NCBI GenBank assembly: GCA_963826145.1
Contig: CAWGVW010000001.1
Location: forward strand, 1,302,001 to 1,366,000
From: JBGPLJ01 sp963826145
GTDB lineage: Bacteria; Pseudomonadota; Gammaproteobacteria; Steroidobacterales; Steroidobacteraceae
Length of the DNA stretch: 64,000 bases
Direction of reading: 5' to 3'
Shown: piece after piece, positions 41,314-49,371 of the stretch
How positions within the stretch are numbered: the stretch's first letter is position 1
How the letters are laid out: each line of letters opens with the position of its first letter
The notes under the pieces: model-generated
Seen by the model: the letters and a program-made list of their open reading frames with translations, nothing else
The model's database searches: none
Told to the model about the DNA's origin: nothing
Program-made: the position numbers and the translations under genes

Positions 41314-44205
41314 ATGACCGACAGCTTCGGTGCACGGCGCAAGATCAGTGTCGGTCGTCAGGAGTATGAGATTCATGCGCTGGCAGCGCTCGAGCGCAAG
41401 CATGTCGCGAGACTCCCGTTTTCCCTGAAGGTCCTGCTCGAGAATCTGCTGCGCTTCGAAGACGGCATCAACGTCACCCGCAAGGACGTCGAGGCGCTCC
41501 TCCATTGGGATGCACGCGCGACCCCGAGCCAGGAGATTTCATTCACTCCGAGTCGCGTGATTCTCCAGGACTTCACCGGAGTCCCGGTCGTTGTCGATCT
41601 CGCCGCGATGCGAGATGCCATGGTTGCGCTTGGCGGGCGGGCGCAGGAGATCAATCCGCTCGCCCCCGTGGAACTCGTGATCGATCATTCGGTGCAGGTC
41701 GACGAATACGGCACGGCGCAATCGCTCGCGGCCAACAATGTCATCGAGTTCAGCCGCAACCGCGAGCGCTATTCCTTCCTGCGCTGGGGCCAGACAGCCT
41801 TTCGCAATTTCAAGGTCGTGCCGCCGAACACCGGCATCGTGCACCAGGTGAACATCGAGCATCTGGCGCGGGTCGTGTTCGCCGACAGCGCCAACGGTGT
41901 CGCGCGCGCCTATCCCGACACCCTGGTCGGAACCGACTCGCACACGACCATGGTCAACGCCCTCGGTGTGCTCGGCTGGGGCGTTGGCGGGATCGAAGCC
42001 GAGGCCGCAATGCTTGGCCAGCCGGTTACGATGCTGATCCCGCAGGTCATAGGATTTCGTCTCACGGGCGCATTGCCGGCGGGCGCGACTGCCACGGATC
42101 TGGTGCTCACCGTCACCGAAATGCTCCGCAAGAAGGGAGTCGTCGACAAGTTCGTGGAGTTCTTCGGCGATGGACTCAGTCGCCTGCCGCTTGCCGATCG
42201 CGCGACGATCGCGAACATGTCGCCGGAGTTCGGCAGCACCTGCGCCATCTTCCCGATCGACGAGGAGACGATCCGCTACCTGCAGCTGTCCGGCCGGTCG
42301 GCGGATCAAATTGCTCTTGTGCGAGCGTACGCCGAGGAGCAGGGAATGTGGCGCAAGGACGGCGCGCCGGCGGCCGACTACACAGATGTGCTCGAACTCG
42401 ATCTCGGCGGTGTGGAGCCTTCGATGGCGGGCCCCAAGCGCCCGCAGGATCGCGTGCCGCTCAGGATCGCGAAGACGGTTTACGAGGCGAGCGCACGCAA
42501 GATGGCGGACGAACGGGCGCAGAAGAACCCCGGTGCGCACGGCACGGCTCACGTCAACGGCGCAACCGGTTATGAGCTGAAGGACGGTGCGGTGCTGATC
42601 GCTGCAATCACGAGCTGTACCAACACGTCAAATCCCGCGGTGATGATCGGCGCGGGCCTCCTCGCACGCAATGCGCGCAAGCGCGGGCTGAAGGCAAAGC
42701 CCTGGGTCAAGACGAGCCTTGCTCCGGGCTCTCGCGTCGTCACCGACTACTATCGGAAGGCGAACCTTGTCGACGATCTCGCGTCGCTCGGCTTCTATAC
42801 AGTGGGCTACGGTTGCACGACCTGCATCGGCAATTCCGGCCCACTGAAACCGGAGATCTCCGAAGCCGTCAAGGCCGGTGACATCGTCGGGTGTTCGGTG
42901 CTCTCGGGTAACCGGAATTTTGAAGGCCGGGTTCATCCGGAAGTGAAGATGAACTTCCTGGCGTCGCCCCCGCTCGTTGTTGCGTATGCGCTCGCGGGCA
43001 CGCTCGACATCGATCTCAACAACGAGCCGCTCGGCACGGATACCGCCGGCGTGCCGGTGTACCTGAAGGAGTTGTGGCCGAGTTCGAGCGACGTCCAGTC
43101 GGTGATCGCAAGCTCCGTCGATTCGGAGATGTTCCGCAAGAGCTACGCGAGCGTCTTTGCAGGCGATGATCACTGGAACCGCATCAAGATCCCGCAGGGC
43201 GAACTCTACCGCTGGGACAATGCGTCCACCTACGTGAAACTTCCGCCCTACTTCGCCGGCATGAGCATGACGCCGGCGCCTGTGAAGGACATTTCGGGCG
43301 CCCACGCCCTTGCCGTGCTCGGCGATTCGGTAACGACCGATCACATCTCCCCGGCTGGCAACATTTCGAAGACAAGTCCGGCGGCGAAATACCTGATGGC
43401 GCTCGGCGTCAAGCCGGTGGACTTCAATTCCTATGGTGCGCGCCGTGGCAATCACGAAGTCATGATGCGCGGCACGTTCGCGAACATCCGGCTGCGCAAT
43501 CTGATGAATCCGGGCGTTGAAGGCGGTGTCACCGTACACGTGCCGAGCGGCGAGCAGATGAGCATCTATGACGCGGCGATGAAATATCAGGCGGCGAAAA
43601 CGCCGCTCGTCATCATCGCCGGCAAGGAATACGGTACGGGTTCATCGCGCGACTGGGCAGCGAAAGGCACGATGCTCCTCGGCGTACGTGCCGTGATCGC
43701 GGAGAGTTTCGAGCGCATACATCGCTCAAACCTCATCGGCATGGGCGTCCTGCCGCTCGAATTCAAGAACGGCCAGACCGCGCTGAGTCTCGGACTTACC
43801 GGGCGTGAAAAATTTGATGTCGCTGGCCTCAAGGGTGGTGACGCGAAGTCGGTTGCGGTCATCGCTACGCCAGCTGCTGGCAGCCCGATCCACTTCGAGG
43901 TCCGGGTTCGCATCGACACGCCGAAGGAGCGCGAGTACTTCAAGAACGGTGGCATCCTGCAGTTCGTGCTGCGACAGCTCGCAAGGAATTCCCAGGCGGG
44001 ATCCGCGGCTGCAGCAGCGCGAAAAGCACCGAAGCGGACGGCGAAGAAGACTGTCCGGAAGGTAACTGCCGTGAAGAAGGCCGGGGCCAGGCGCAAAGCG
44101 AAATCGACGCTGCGCAAGACAGTCGCCAAGCCCGTGAAACGCACACGGCCGGCGATGCGCCGATCGAAGACGAAAACGAAGGCGCGCGCCCGCAAGGGCA
44201 AATAG
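41314..44205 (+). CDS. acnA: aconitate hydratase A with basic C-terminal tail
   Basis: 963-residue aconitase. The iron-sulfur ligands are the Cys of ITSCTNTSNP and the two Cys of GYGCTTCIGNSG; the swivel domain has EYGTGSSRDWAAKG. It interconverts citrate and isocitrate in the TCA cycle and glyoxylate shunt. The ATG at 41314 has GGAGG before it and the normal AcnA N-terminus (MTDSFGARRKISV). The core ends near residue 889, the usual length. Residues 890-963 (43981-44202) form an extra tail of 74 residues with 30 Lys/Arg and no Asp/Glu, in KK/RK-Ala-Thr-Val-Pro repeats like histone H1 or AlgP. Confidence 0.95.
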   Translation: MTDSFGARRKISVGRQEYEIHALAALERKHVARLPFSLKVLLENLLRFEDGINVTRKDVEALLHWDARATPSQEISFTPSRVILQDFTGVPVVVDLAAMRDAMVALGGRAQEINPLAPVELVIDHSVQVDEYGTAQSLAANNVIEFSRNRERYSFLRWGQTAFRNFKVVPPNTGIVHQVNIEHLARVVFADSANGVARAYPDTLVGTDSHTTMVNALGVLGWGVGGIEAEAAMLGQPVTMLIPQVIGFRLTGALPAGATATDLVLTVTEMLRKKGVVDKFVEFFGDGLSRLPLADRATIANMSPEFGSTCAIFPIDEETIRYLQLSGRSADQIALVRAYAEEQGMWRKDGAPAADYTDVLELDLGGVEPSMAGPKRPQDRVPLRIAKTVYEASARKMADERAQKNPGAHGTAHVNGATGYELKDGAVLIAAITSCTNTSNPAVMIGAGLLARNARKRGLKAKPWVKTSLAPGSRVVTDYYRKANLVDDLASLGFYTVGYGCTTCIGNSGPLKPEISEAVKAGDIVGCSVLSGNRNFEGRVHPEVKMNFLASPPLVVAYALAGTLDIDLNNEPLGTDTAGVPVYLKELWPSSSDVQSVIASSVDSEMFRKSYASVFAGDDHWNRIKIPQGELYRWDNASTYVKLPPYFAGMSMTPAPVKDISGAHALAVLGDSVTTDHISPAGNISKTSPAAKYLMALGVKPVDFNSYGARRGNHEVMMRGTFANIRLRNLMNPGVEGGVTVHVPSGEQMSIYDAAMKYQAAKTPLVIIAGKEYGTGSSRDWAAKGTMLLGVRAVIAESFERIHRSNLIGMGVLPLEFKNGQTALSLGLTGREKFDVAGLKGGDAKSVAVIATPAAGSPIHFEVRVRIDTPKEREYFKNGGILQFVLRQLARNSQAGSAAAAARKAPKRTAKKTVRKVTAVKKAGARRKAKSTLRKTVAKPVKRTRPAMRRSKTKTKARARKGK

Positions 44206-44233
44206 TCGCTGCTGCCGGACGTACGAATCCACC

Positions 44234-44881
44234 GTGCGGCTGGTCATCTTCGATCTCGACGGCACGATCACCTGGAGTGACAGCTTCCTGCCGTACGTAG
44301 CAGGTTTCATGCGCCGCCACCCGCGCTACTGCCTGCGCCTGTGGCGAGTCCCGGGCCCGCTCCTTCGATATCTTGTCGCTGGGCAGGATCGCGGGCGCCT
44401 GAAGGAAGGGCTGATCCGGGGGTTGCTCCACGGCGTCGAACGGCAGGCGCTTGAGGCATGGACGACGGCGTTCGTCGACCGGCTGATCGCGAGCCGCTGC
44501 CGACCGCAGGCACTCGATCGTATTCGCATGCATCACGGGGAGCGCGATCGGCTCATACTGCTGTCCGCAAGTCCGGATTTCTATGTGACGAGGATCGGCA
44601 AGCGCCTGATGTTCGATGAAAGCATTTCGACCGGCATTCGCTGGGCCGGCGATCGGCTGGACGGACATCTGACTACCGACAATCGACGCGGTGAGGAAAA
44701 GGCCCGGGTGCTGCAGGGATTGCGCTCACGCTATCCGGGGTTGCGCGTCGTCGCTTATGGCAACAGCGCCTCTGACTTTGCGCACCTGAGACTCGCGGAG
44801 GAAGGCTGGTGCGTCACCGCGAGTTCAAGCCTCGCTCGGCGCGCGGCAGAACTCGGCCTGAAGACGGTGGCCTGGTCATGA
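44234..44881 (+). CDS. HAD-IB family hydrolase (phosphoserine phosphatase-like)
   Basis: 215-residue haloacid dehalogenase-superfamily protein. Motif I is FDLDGTITWSD, motif II LILLSASPDFYV, motif III the Lys of RRGEEKARVLQ, and motif IV YGNSASDFAHL. These IB-type enzymes act on small phosphates such as phosphoserine or phospholipid head groups. A GTG start at 44234 is used. Its stop overlaps the start of a small membrane protein gene by ATGA. Confidence 0.85.
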   Translation: MRLVIFDLDGTITWSDSFLPYVAGFMRRHPRYCLRLWRVPGPLLRYLVAGQDRGRLKEGLIRGLLHGVERQALEAWTTAFVDRLIASRCRPQALDRIRMHHGERDRLILLSASPDFYVTRIGKRLMFDESISTGIRWAGDRLDGHLTTDNRRGEEKARVLQGLRSRYPGLRVVAYGNSASDFAHLRLAEEGWCVTASSSLARRAAELGLKTVAWS

Positions 44882-45246
44882 GGCGGGAGGCGCGCGACCG
44901 GCTGCTGAAATATGAGCGGCTCACCGAGCCGGTGGCACCTCGTTCCATCTTTTATGCCCGCCTGCGCCGGAGCGTAGCGACGGGCGTCGCGCTGGTGCTG
45001 GCATCGCTTGGCATCGGCGCACTCGGATATCACGGATTCGAGGATCTGCCCTGGATCGACTCATTCCTCAATGCGTCGATGATTCTCGGCGGAATGGGAC
45101 CGGTGGATACCCTGCACACGACCGGCGGCAAGCTGTTCGCGACGGTCTATGCCCTCTACAGTGGGCTCGTGCTTTTGTTGACTGCGGGTATCGTCATTGC
45201 GCCGGCCGTGCATCGGCTCCTGCACCGGTTTCACGTCGACGAGTAG
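44878..45246 (+). CDS. small two-helix membrane protein, unknown function
   Basis: 122-residue protein with a basic N-terminus (MRREARDRLLKYERLTEP) and two membrane helices (about 32-52 and 82-104). Between them, LNASMILGGMGPVDTLHTTG sits where ion-channel-2 proteins have the pore loop, and the second helix resembles a pore-lining helix, but no TVGYG filter is present. It is translationally coupled to the HAD phosphatase. Not recognised beyond a resemblance to two-TM channel folds. Confidence 0.7.
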   Translation: MRREARDRLLKYERLTEPVAPRSIFYARLRRSVATGVALVLASLGIGALGYHGFEDLPWIDSFLNASMILGGMGPVDTLHTTGGKLFATVYALYSGLVLLLTAGIVIAPAVHRLLHRFHVDE

Positions 45247-45263
45247 ATCCGCCCCGCAATAGC

Positions 45264-46187
45264 TCATCGACGCCGACTTGCCGGCGCAGCGCTTCGCTCC
45301 GCAGTGGCGGCAAGCCAGATCGCGGCGAGCACCAGCGGTCCGCCCAGCCACGTCGCCCGCGGCACCGCTTCGCCAAAGTAAATGAAGGCGAGCGCCGACC
45401 CGACAACCCCTTCGCCCAGTAGCGTCACGCTGACCGTCGAGGGGTGCAGGAATCGGAGCGACCAGTTGTAGCTCGAATGGCCGATGAGCTGCGGAATCAC
45501 GGCAATCCCGAGCAACGCGAGCCAAGTTGCTGCGTCGTAACCGCTCATGACGACGCCCGAGCCGAGCGCGACCATCCACAACACGACCGCCGCGGCCGAA
45601 TAGCAGCAGAAAAGATACGGAACCAGGGGCAACTGTAAACGTGCGACGCGGGCAAACAAGAGGTAACCGCCCATTGCCGCCCCACCCGCGAGCGCCAGCA
45701 GGTCGCCGCGTGCGCCCGTCTGACCCGTGCGGTCGCCGGCCAGGCTGATGATGGCGGCGCCCGCAACCGCGAGCGCAATCGCAACCAGGGTTCTCGGGGT
45801 CGGGCGTTCCGTGCTCGAGAGCCAGCCAAAGAGCGCCACCCAGATGGGCGAAGTGTTGACGAGAATGACGCTGTTGCTGACCGACGTATCGTTCAGGGAG
45901 CTGATCCAGGTCGCGAAGTGCAACGCGAGGCACGCGCTCGCGCCGAGCGTTGCGAGCCCGGCGTGGCGCGTCATCGAGGCCCGCAGCGATTTCCAGTGCC
46001 ACGGAATGATGAGTGCAATGACGACTGCCGCGATGCTGACGCGCCAGGCCGCGATCGCAAGCGCCGGTGCTGCGGCCATGCGCGCGAAGATCGCGCCATG
46101 CGAAACGGCGAGGACGGCAATCGCAACAACGACAATCGGCAGCAATCGCCGCGGACCCACCGTTTCGTTCGCCTCCGGCGCTGTCAT
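45264..46187 (-). CDS. EamA/DMT-family transporter
   Basis: 307-residue inner-membrane protein with ten predicted helices in two EamA repeats (for example GAIFARMAAAPALAIAAWRV in the first, and IPQLIGHSSYNWSLRFLHPS then LLGEGVVGSALAFIYFGE in the second). Members export amino acids and other metabolites. It follows the class I DAHP synthase gene by 33 nt, so export of an aromatic compound is possible; the substrate is not known. Confidence 0.85.
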   Translation of the reverse strand: MTAPEANETVGPRRLLPIVVVAIAVLAVSHGAIFARMAAAPALAIAAWRVSIAAVVIALIIPWHWKSLRASMTRHAGLATLGASACLALHFATWISSLNDTSVSNSVILVNTSPIWVALFGWLSSTERPTPRTLVAIALAVAGAAIISLAGDRTGQTGARGDLLALAGGAAMGGYLLFARVARLQLPLVPYLFCCYSAAAVVLWMVALGSGVVMSGYDAATWLALLGIAVIPQLIGHSSYNWSLRFLHPSTVSVTLLGEGVVGSALAFIYFGEAVPRATWLGGPLVLAAIWLAATAERSAAPASRRR

Positions 46188-46220
46188 GCACTGGCCGGAT
46201 GTTTCAGGAGGCGACCGAAG

Positions 46221-47330
46221 TCAGGAATTGCCGGCTGCGAGCGGGCGCTGCAGGCGCGAGCTCGTCGCAAGCTTTGCGTGCAGCGCGAGGATGAGCTGCT
46301 CGGTGCTCTCCCAGTCGATGCACGCGTCGGTCACAGAGACGCCGTAGCGGAGCTGCCGGCGATCGGCAGGAATCGGCTGATTGCCGGCATGCAGATTGCT
46401 CTCGAGCATGAGGCCGACGATCGAGCGGTTGCCCTCCAGGATCTGGTTGACGCAGTTCTCGGCTACAAGCGGCTGCAGCGCGGCATCCTTGTTCGAATTT
46501 CCGTGGCTGCAGTCCACCATCACGTTGACGGGAAGGCCCGCTTTCTGAAGCTCCTGCTCGCAGAGCGCAACACTCACCGAATCGTAATTCGTCCGGCCGC
46601 CGCCACCGCGCAAGACAATGTGGCCGTACGCGTTGCCTCGGGTGTGAAAAACCGCCGACTGTCCCTGCTGTGAAATGCCGAGGAAGTGATGCGGATGACG
46701 CACGGACTGCAGGGCGTTGATGGCGACCGTGAGCGTGCCGTCCGTGCCGTTCTTGAAGCCGATCGGCGTCGACAGCCCGCTCGCCATTTCGCGATGCGTC
46801 TGCGATTCGGTCGTGCGGGCGCCGATTGCGGTCCAGGTGATGAGCTCAGAGAGGTACTGGGGCATGATCGGATCGAGCGCTTCGGTCGCGGCTGGCAGTC
46901 CCTGTTCCGCAAGGTCCACGAGGAGCTGGCGCGCCAGCGAAATACCCCTCTCGATGTGAAACGAATCGTCCATGTACGGATCGTTGATGAGGCCCTTCCA
47001 GCCGACCGTGGTGCGCGGCTTTTCGAAATACACGCGCATGAGCAGGAACATCGAGCGTTCTACGCGTCGCGCGAGGCCCTTCAGCCGACCCGCATACTCC
47101 CGCGCGGCGTCGAGGTCATGGATCGAGCAGGGTCCGACGACGACGAAGAGTCTGGGATCGCGGCGCTCGAGGATCGCCCGCACGGCGTCGCGCGAACGGT
47201 AAACGTGCTCCTCGGCGCGCGCGCTCAGGGGGATCGCGCGCTTCACTTCTTCCGGGGTCGGCAGGAGCTCGCTCGAGACAACGTTGACGTTATGCAGGCG
47301 GTCCTGGTCTGTTGGGCTCATGGGTTTCAA
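46221..47330 (-). CDS. class I 3-deoxy-7-phosphoheptulonate synthase
   Basis: 369-residue class I (AroFGH type) DAHP synthase. Motifs are VVGPCSIHDLDAAREYAGRL, GGRTNYDSVS and NVMVDCSHGNSNKD. It condenses PEP with erythrose 4-phosphate. The N-terminal extension (DRLHNVNVVSSELLPTPEEV) is the feedback-binding region of the class; the inhibitor cannot be read. The start is one base after the stop of tryptophan 2,3-dioxygenase, so the two are tightly coupled. Confidence 0.94.
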   Translation of the reverse strand: MKPMSPTDQDRLHNVNVVSSELLPTPEEVKRAIPLSARAEEHVYRSRDAVRAILERRDPRLFVVVGPCSIHDLDAAREYAGRLKGLARRVERSMFLLMRVYFEKPRTTVGWKGLINDPYMDDSFHIERGISLARQLLVDLAEQGLPAATEALDPIMPQYLSELITWTAIGARTTESQTHREMASGLSTPIGFKNGTDGTLTVAINALQSVRHPHHFLGISQQGQSAVFHTRGNAYGHIVLRGGGGRTNYDSVSVALCEQELQKAGLPVNVMVDCSHGNSNKDAALQPLVAENCVNQILEGNRSIVGLMLESNLHAGNQPIPADRRQLRYGVSVTDACIDWESTEQLILALHAKLATSSRLQRPLAAGNS

Positions 47331-47331
47331 T

Positions 47332-48192
47332 CTACATGGAAGTTCGAATGGTCCAAAGCTCGGGGAAGAGGCGCAGCTCGAGCGCCTTCACGAGATACGA
47401 GACACCGCCGGTGCCGCCGGTGCCGCGCTTGTAGCCGATGATCCTCTCCACCGTCTTTACGTGGCTGAAGCGCCAGAGCTGGAAGTTGTAATCGAGATCG
47501 ACCAGCTTCTCGGCGAGCTCGTAGAGATCCCAGTTTTCATCCACCGAGTGATAGATCGAGAGCCAGGCGGCCGCGACCTGCTTGTGCGCGTGGTACGGCT
47601 GGCTCCAGTCACGGTCGACGTAATCCCTCGGGATGTCGTAACCGCGGCGGCTCAAGAGCCGCAGGCACTCGTCATAGATGCTCGGGCTATGCAGGGCCCG
47701 GTCGACGAGTTCATGGATCGCAGGCTCGCGCTGGAAAACCTGCACGAACTCCGGATTCTTGTTGCCGAGCAGGAATTCGAAGATGCGGTACTGGTGCGAC
47801 TGGAACCCGGATGCCTTGCCGAGGTAATTTCGAAAACTCGAATAGTCAAAGGGCGTCATTGTCGACAGCACGTCCCAGGCCTGCATCATCTGCGTCTGGA
47901 TGCGGGCGAAACGCGACAACATCTTGAATGAGGGGCCCAGGTCATCGCGCCGGATGCAATCGAGCGCCGCCGTGAGCTCGTGCAGGCAAAGCTTCATCCA
48001 CAGTTCCTGCACCTGATGCGTTGCGATGAAGAGCGCCTCGTCGTGATGCGAAGAGAGCGGATGCTGCGCATCGAGGAGCTTATCGAGGTGCAGGTATTGC
48101 CCGTAGGAAAGCGACTGGCCGAGGTCCCAGTGGACCGGCTCGTCGGCAAGGTCGACCTTGCTGCGCGCGTCCGCGTCCGCCTGCGGACTCAT
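47332..48192 (-). CDS. kynA: tryptophan 2,3-dioxygenase
   Basis: 286-residue haem dioxygenase. Conserved blocks are LSYGQYLHLDKLLDAQHPLS, HHDEALFIATHQVQELWMKL (with the distal His), RFARIQTQMMQAWDVLSTMT and SGFQSHQYRIFEFLLGNKN. It opens the indole ring of tryptophan to N-formylkynurenine. Start overlaps the cupin gene by ATGA; the stop is one base from the DAHP synthase start. No kynurenine formamidase or kynureninase gene is near. Confidence 0.95.
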   Translation of the reverse strand: MSPQADADARSKVDLADEPVHWDLGQSLSYGQYLHLDKLLDAQHPLSSHHDEALFIATHQVQELWMKLCLHELTAALDCIRRDDLGPSFKMLSRFARIQTQMMQAWDVLSTMTPFDYSSFRNYLGKASGFQSHQYRIFEFLLGNKNPEFVQVFQREPAIHELVDRALHSPSIYDECLRLLSRRGYDIPRDYVDRDWSQPYHAHKQVAAAWLSIYHSVDENWDLYELAEKLVDLDYNFQLWRFSHVKTVERIIGYKRGTGGTGGVSYLVKALELRLFPELWTIRTSM

Positions 48193-48539
48193 GGCGCGGG
48201 CTTCTCGCCACCGTCAGGGCCGTAGAAGAGCACCCAGACGCTCAGGTCCGAGGAGAAATACTCGAAGCGGTGCGGCACGCCCGCCGGTGCAAACAGGAAA
48301 TCGCCCGGGCCGAAGGTGAGCCGCTCGCTGCCGACCACGTATGTTCCGGATCCGCTGGCGACGATATACGCTTCGTCTCGCCTGTGCGGCTGCTGGGAGT
48401 CGATCTCACGCGGCTGGTAGAGCTCGACTTCGAGCGTGCCGTGCTCGAAGACGACGGCATAGCGCTCGCCGGACGATCCGGGAATCTGCCGGGCGGCGTC
48501 GGCGACGGAAATCTTGCGACTCACACTGAAGGATGGCAT
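48189..48539 (-). CDS. small cupin-domain protein
   Basis: 116-residue single cupin barrel. Motif 1 region QPHRRDEAYIVASGSG and motif 2 PGDFLFAPAGVPHRFEYF contain the His/Glu/His metal ligands expected for cupin_2 proteins. It is the first gene of the cupin-TDO-DAHP synthase-EamA run and overlaps the TDO start by four bases. It could be a dioxygenase or a metabolite sensor; the family does not decide. Confidence 0.8.
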   Translation of the reverse strand: MPSFSVSRKISVADAARQIPGSSGERYAVVFEHGTLEVELYQPREIDSQQPHRRDEAYIVASGSGTYVVGSERLTFGPGDFLFAPAGVPHRFEYFSSDLSVWVLFYGPDGGEKPAP

Positions 48540-48591
48540 GGGCGGTCCTCGTCCATTGAGAGCACACAGTCGCCGCGACCGGCGGCGATTG

Positions 48592-49371
48592 TCAAGCCGC
48601 GAACACCCAGTCCGGCACGTGGCGCCAGCCCTGCCCGAGCTCCCGGTCGAGCGACCGGAACTCGGGTTCGTGGCGCGCCACCAGCGCCCAGAAGCGCTGT
48701 GAGTGATTCATGTGGACCCGGTGACAGAGTTCGTGCACCAGAAGGTAGCGCACGACGTCCGGCCGCTGAAAGAGGAGACACGCATTGAGGCTCAACACAC
48801 CCTGACGCGAGCAGCTGCCCCACCGTGTGCGCTGGCGGCGGATTTCGACGCGTCGATAGTCGATGCCGATCTCATTCGCCACGCGCTTGAGCCAGGGCTC
48901 CATCGTCATCCGCGCCCGGGACCTCAGCCAGTTCTGCAGCAGCCGCATGCCGGCCCGTTCGTCTCCTGAGGGTGTCGTCAGGATCAGCTCGCAATCGCCG
49001 GTGTTGCGCAATGAAGACTTGCGGCCCGGTTGATGACGCACGCCGAACCTCGCTGCAATGGCTGCAAGGTCGACAGTCGCCGGAATCCGCTGCCGGTCCG
49101 GGGGGGCGAGTGCGCGCATCTCATCGACCTTGCGCGAAATCCAGTCGCTGTGGCCGACGACAAAGCTCTGCACGACCTTGACTCCCACCCCGCGTGGCAC
49201 GACCACTTCGACGCGACCACCGGGATACACGCGAACGGTCAGGCGTCGAGCACGATGACTTCGGCGCACGTGCCACGCCGCGGCGCCCTCATCCAGGCCG
49301 AGCGCAAGCTGCGCGCCCTCTCCCGCCTTTTGCCCGTCCGGCATACCCATGGCTACAGTGCGGCCGCCCAT
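48592..49371 (-). CDS. YgjP-like metallopeptidase (DUF45/M48-like)
   Basis: 259-residue protein. The zinc motif VHELCHRVHMNHSQRFWALV (HExxH, with a distal His) is intact, and HVRRSHRARRLTVRVYPGGR at the N-terminus plus RRQRTRWGSCSRQGVLSLN before the zinc site are diagnostic of the YgjP/DUF45 family. Physiological substrates are unknown. The start overlaps the end of the dienoyl-CoA reductase gene by 19 nt; a slightly later Met (MGMPDGQ) is possible. Confidence 0.86.
   Translation of the reverse strand: MGGRTVAMGMPDGQKAGEGAQLALGLDEGAAAWHVRRSHRARRLTVRVYPGGRVEVVVPRGVGVKVVQSFVVGHSDWISRKVDEMRALAPPDRQRIPATVDLAAIAARFGVRHQPGRKSSLRNTGDCELILTTPSGDERAGMRLLQNWLRSRARMTMEPWLKRVANEIGIDYRRVEIRRQRTRWGSCSRQGVLSLNACLLFQRPDVVRYLLVHELCHRVHMNHSQRFWALVARHEPEFRSLDRELGQGWRHVPDWVFAA

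Noticed and set aside
48560..48592. Hairpin between the cupin and YgjP-like genes as a terminator
   Set aside because: The stem is only six or seven base pairs and no U tract follows on either strand.
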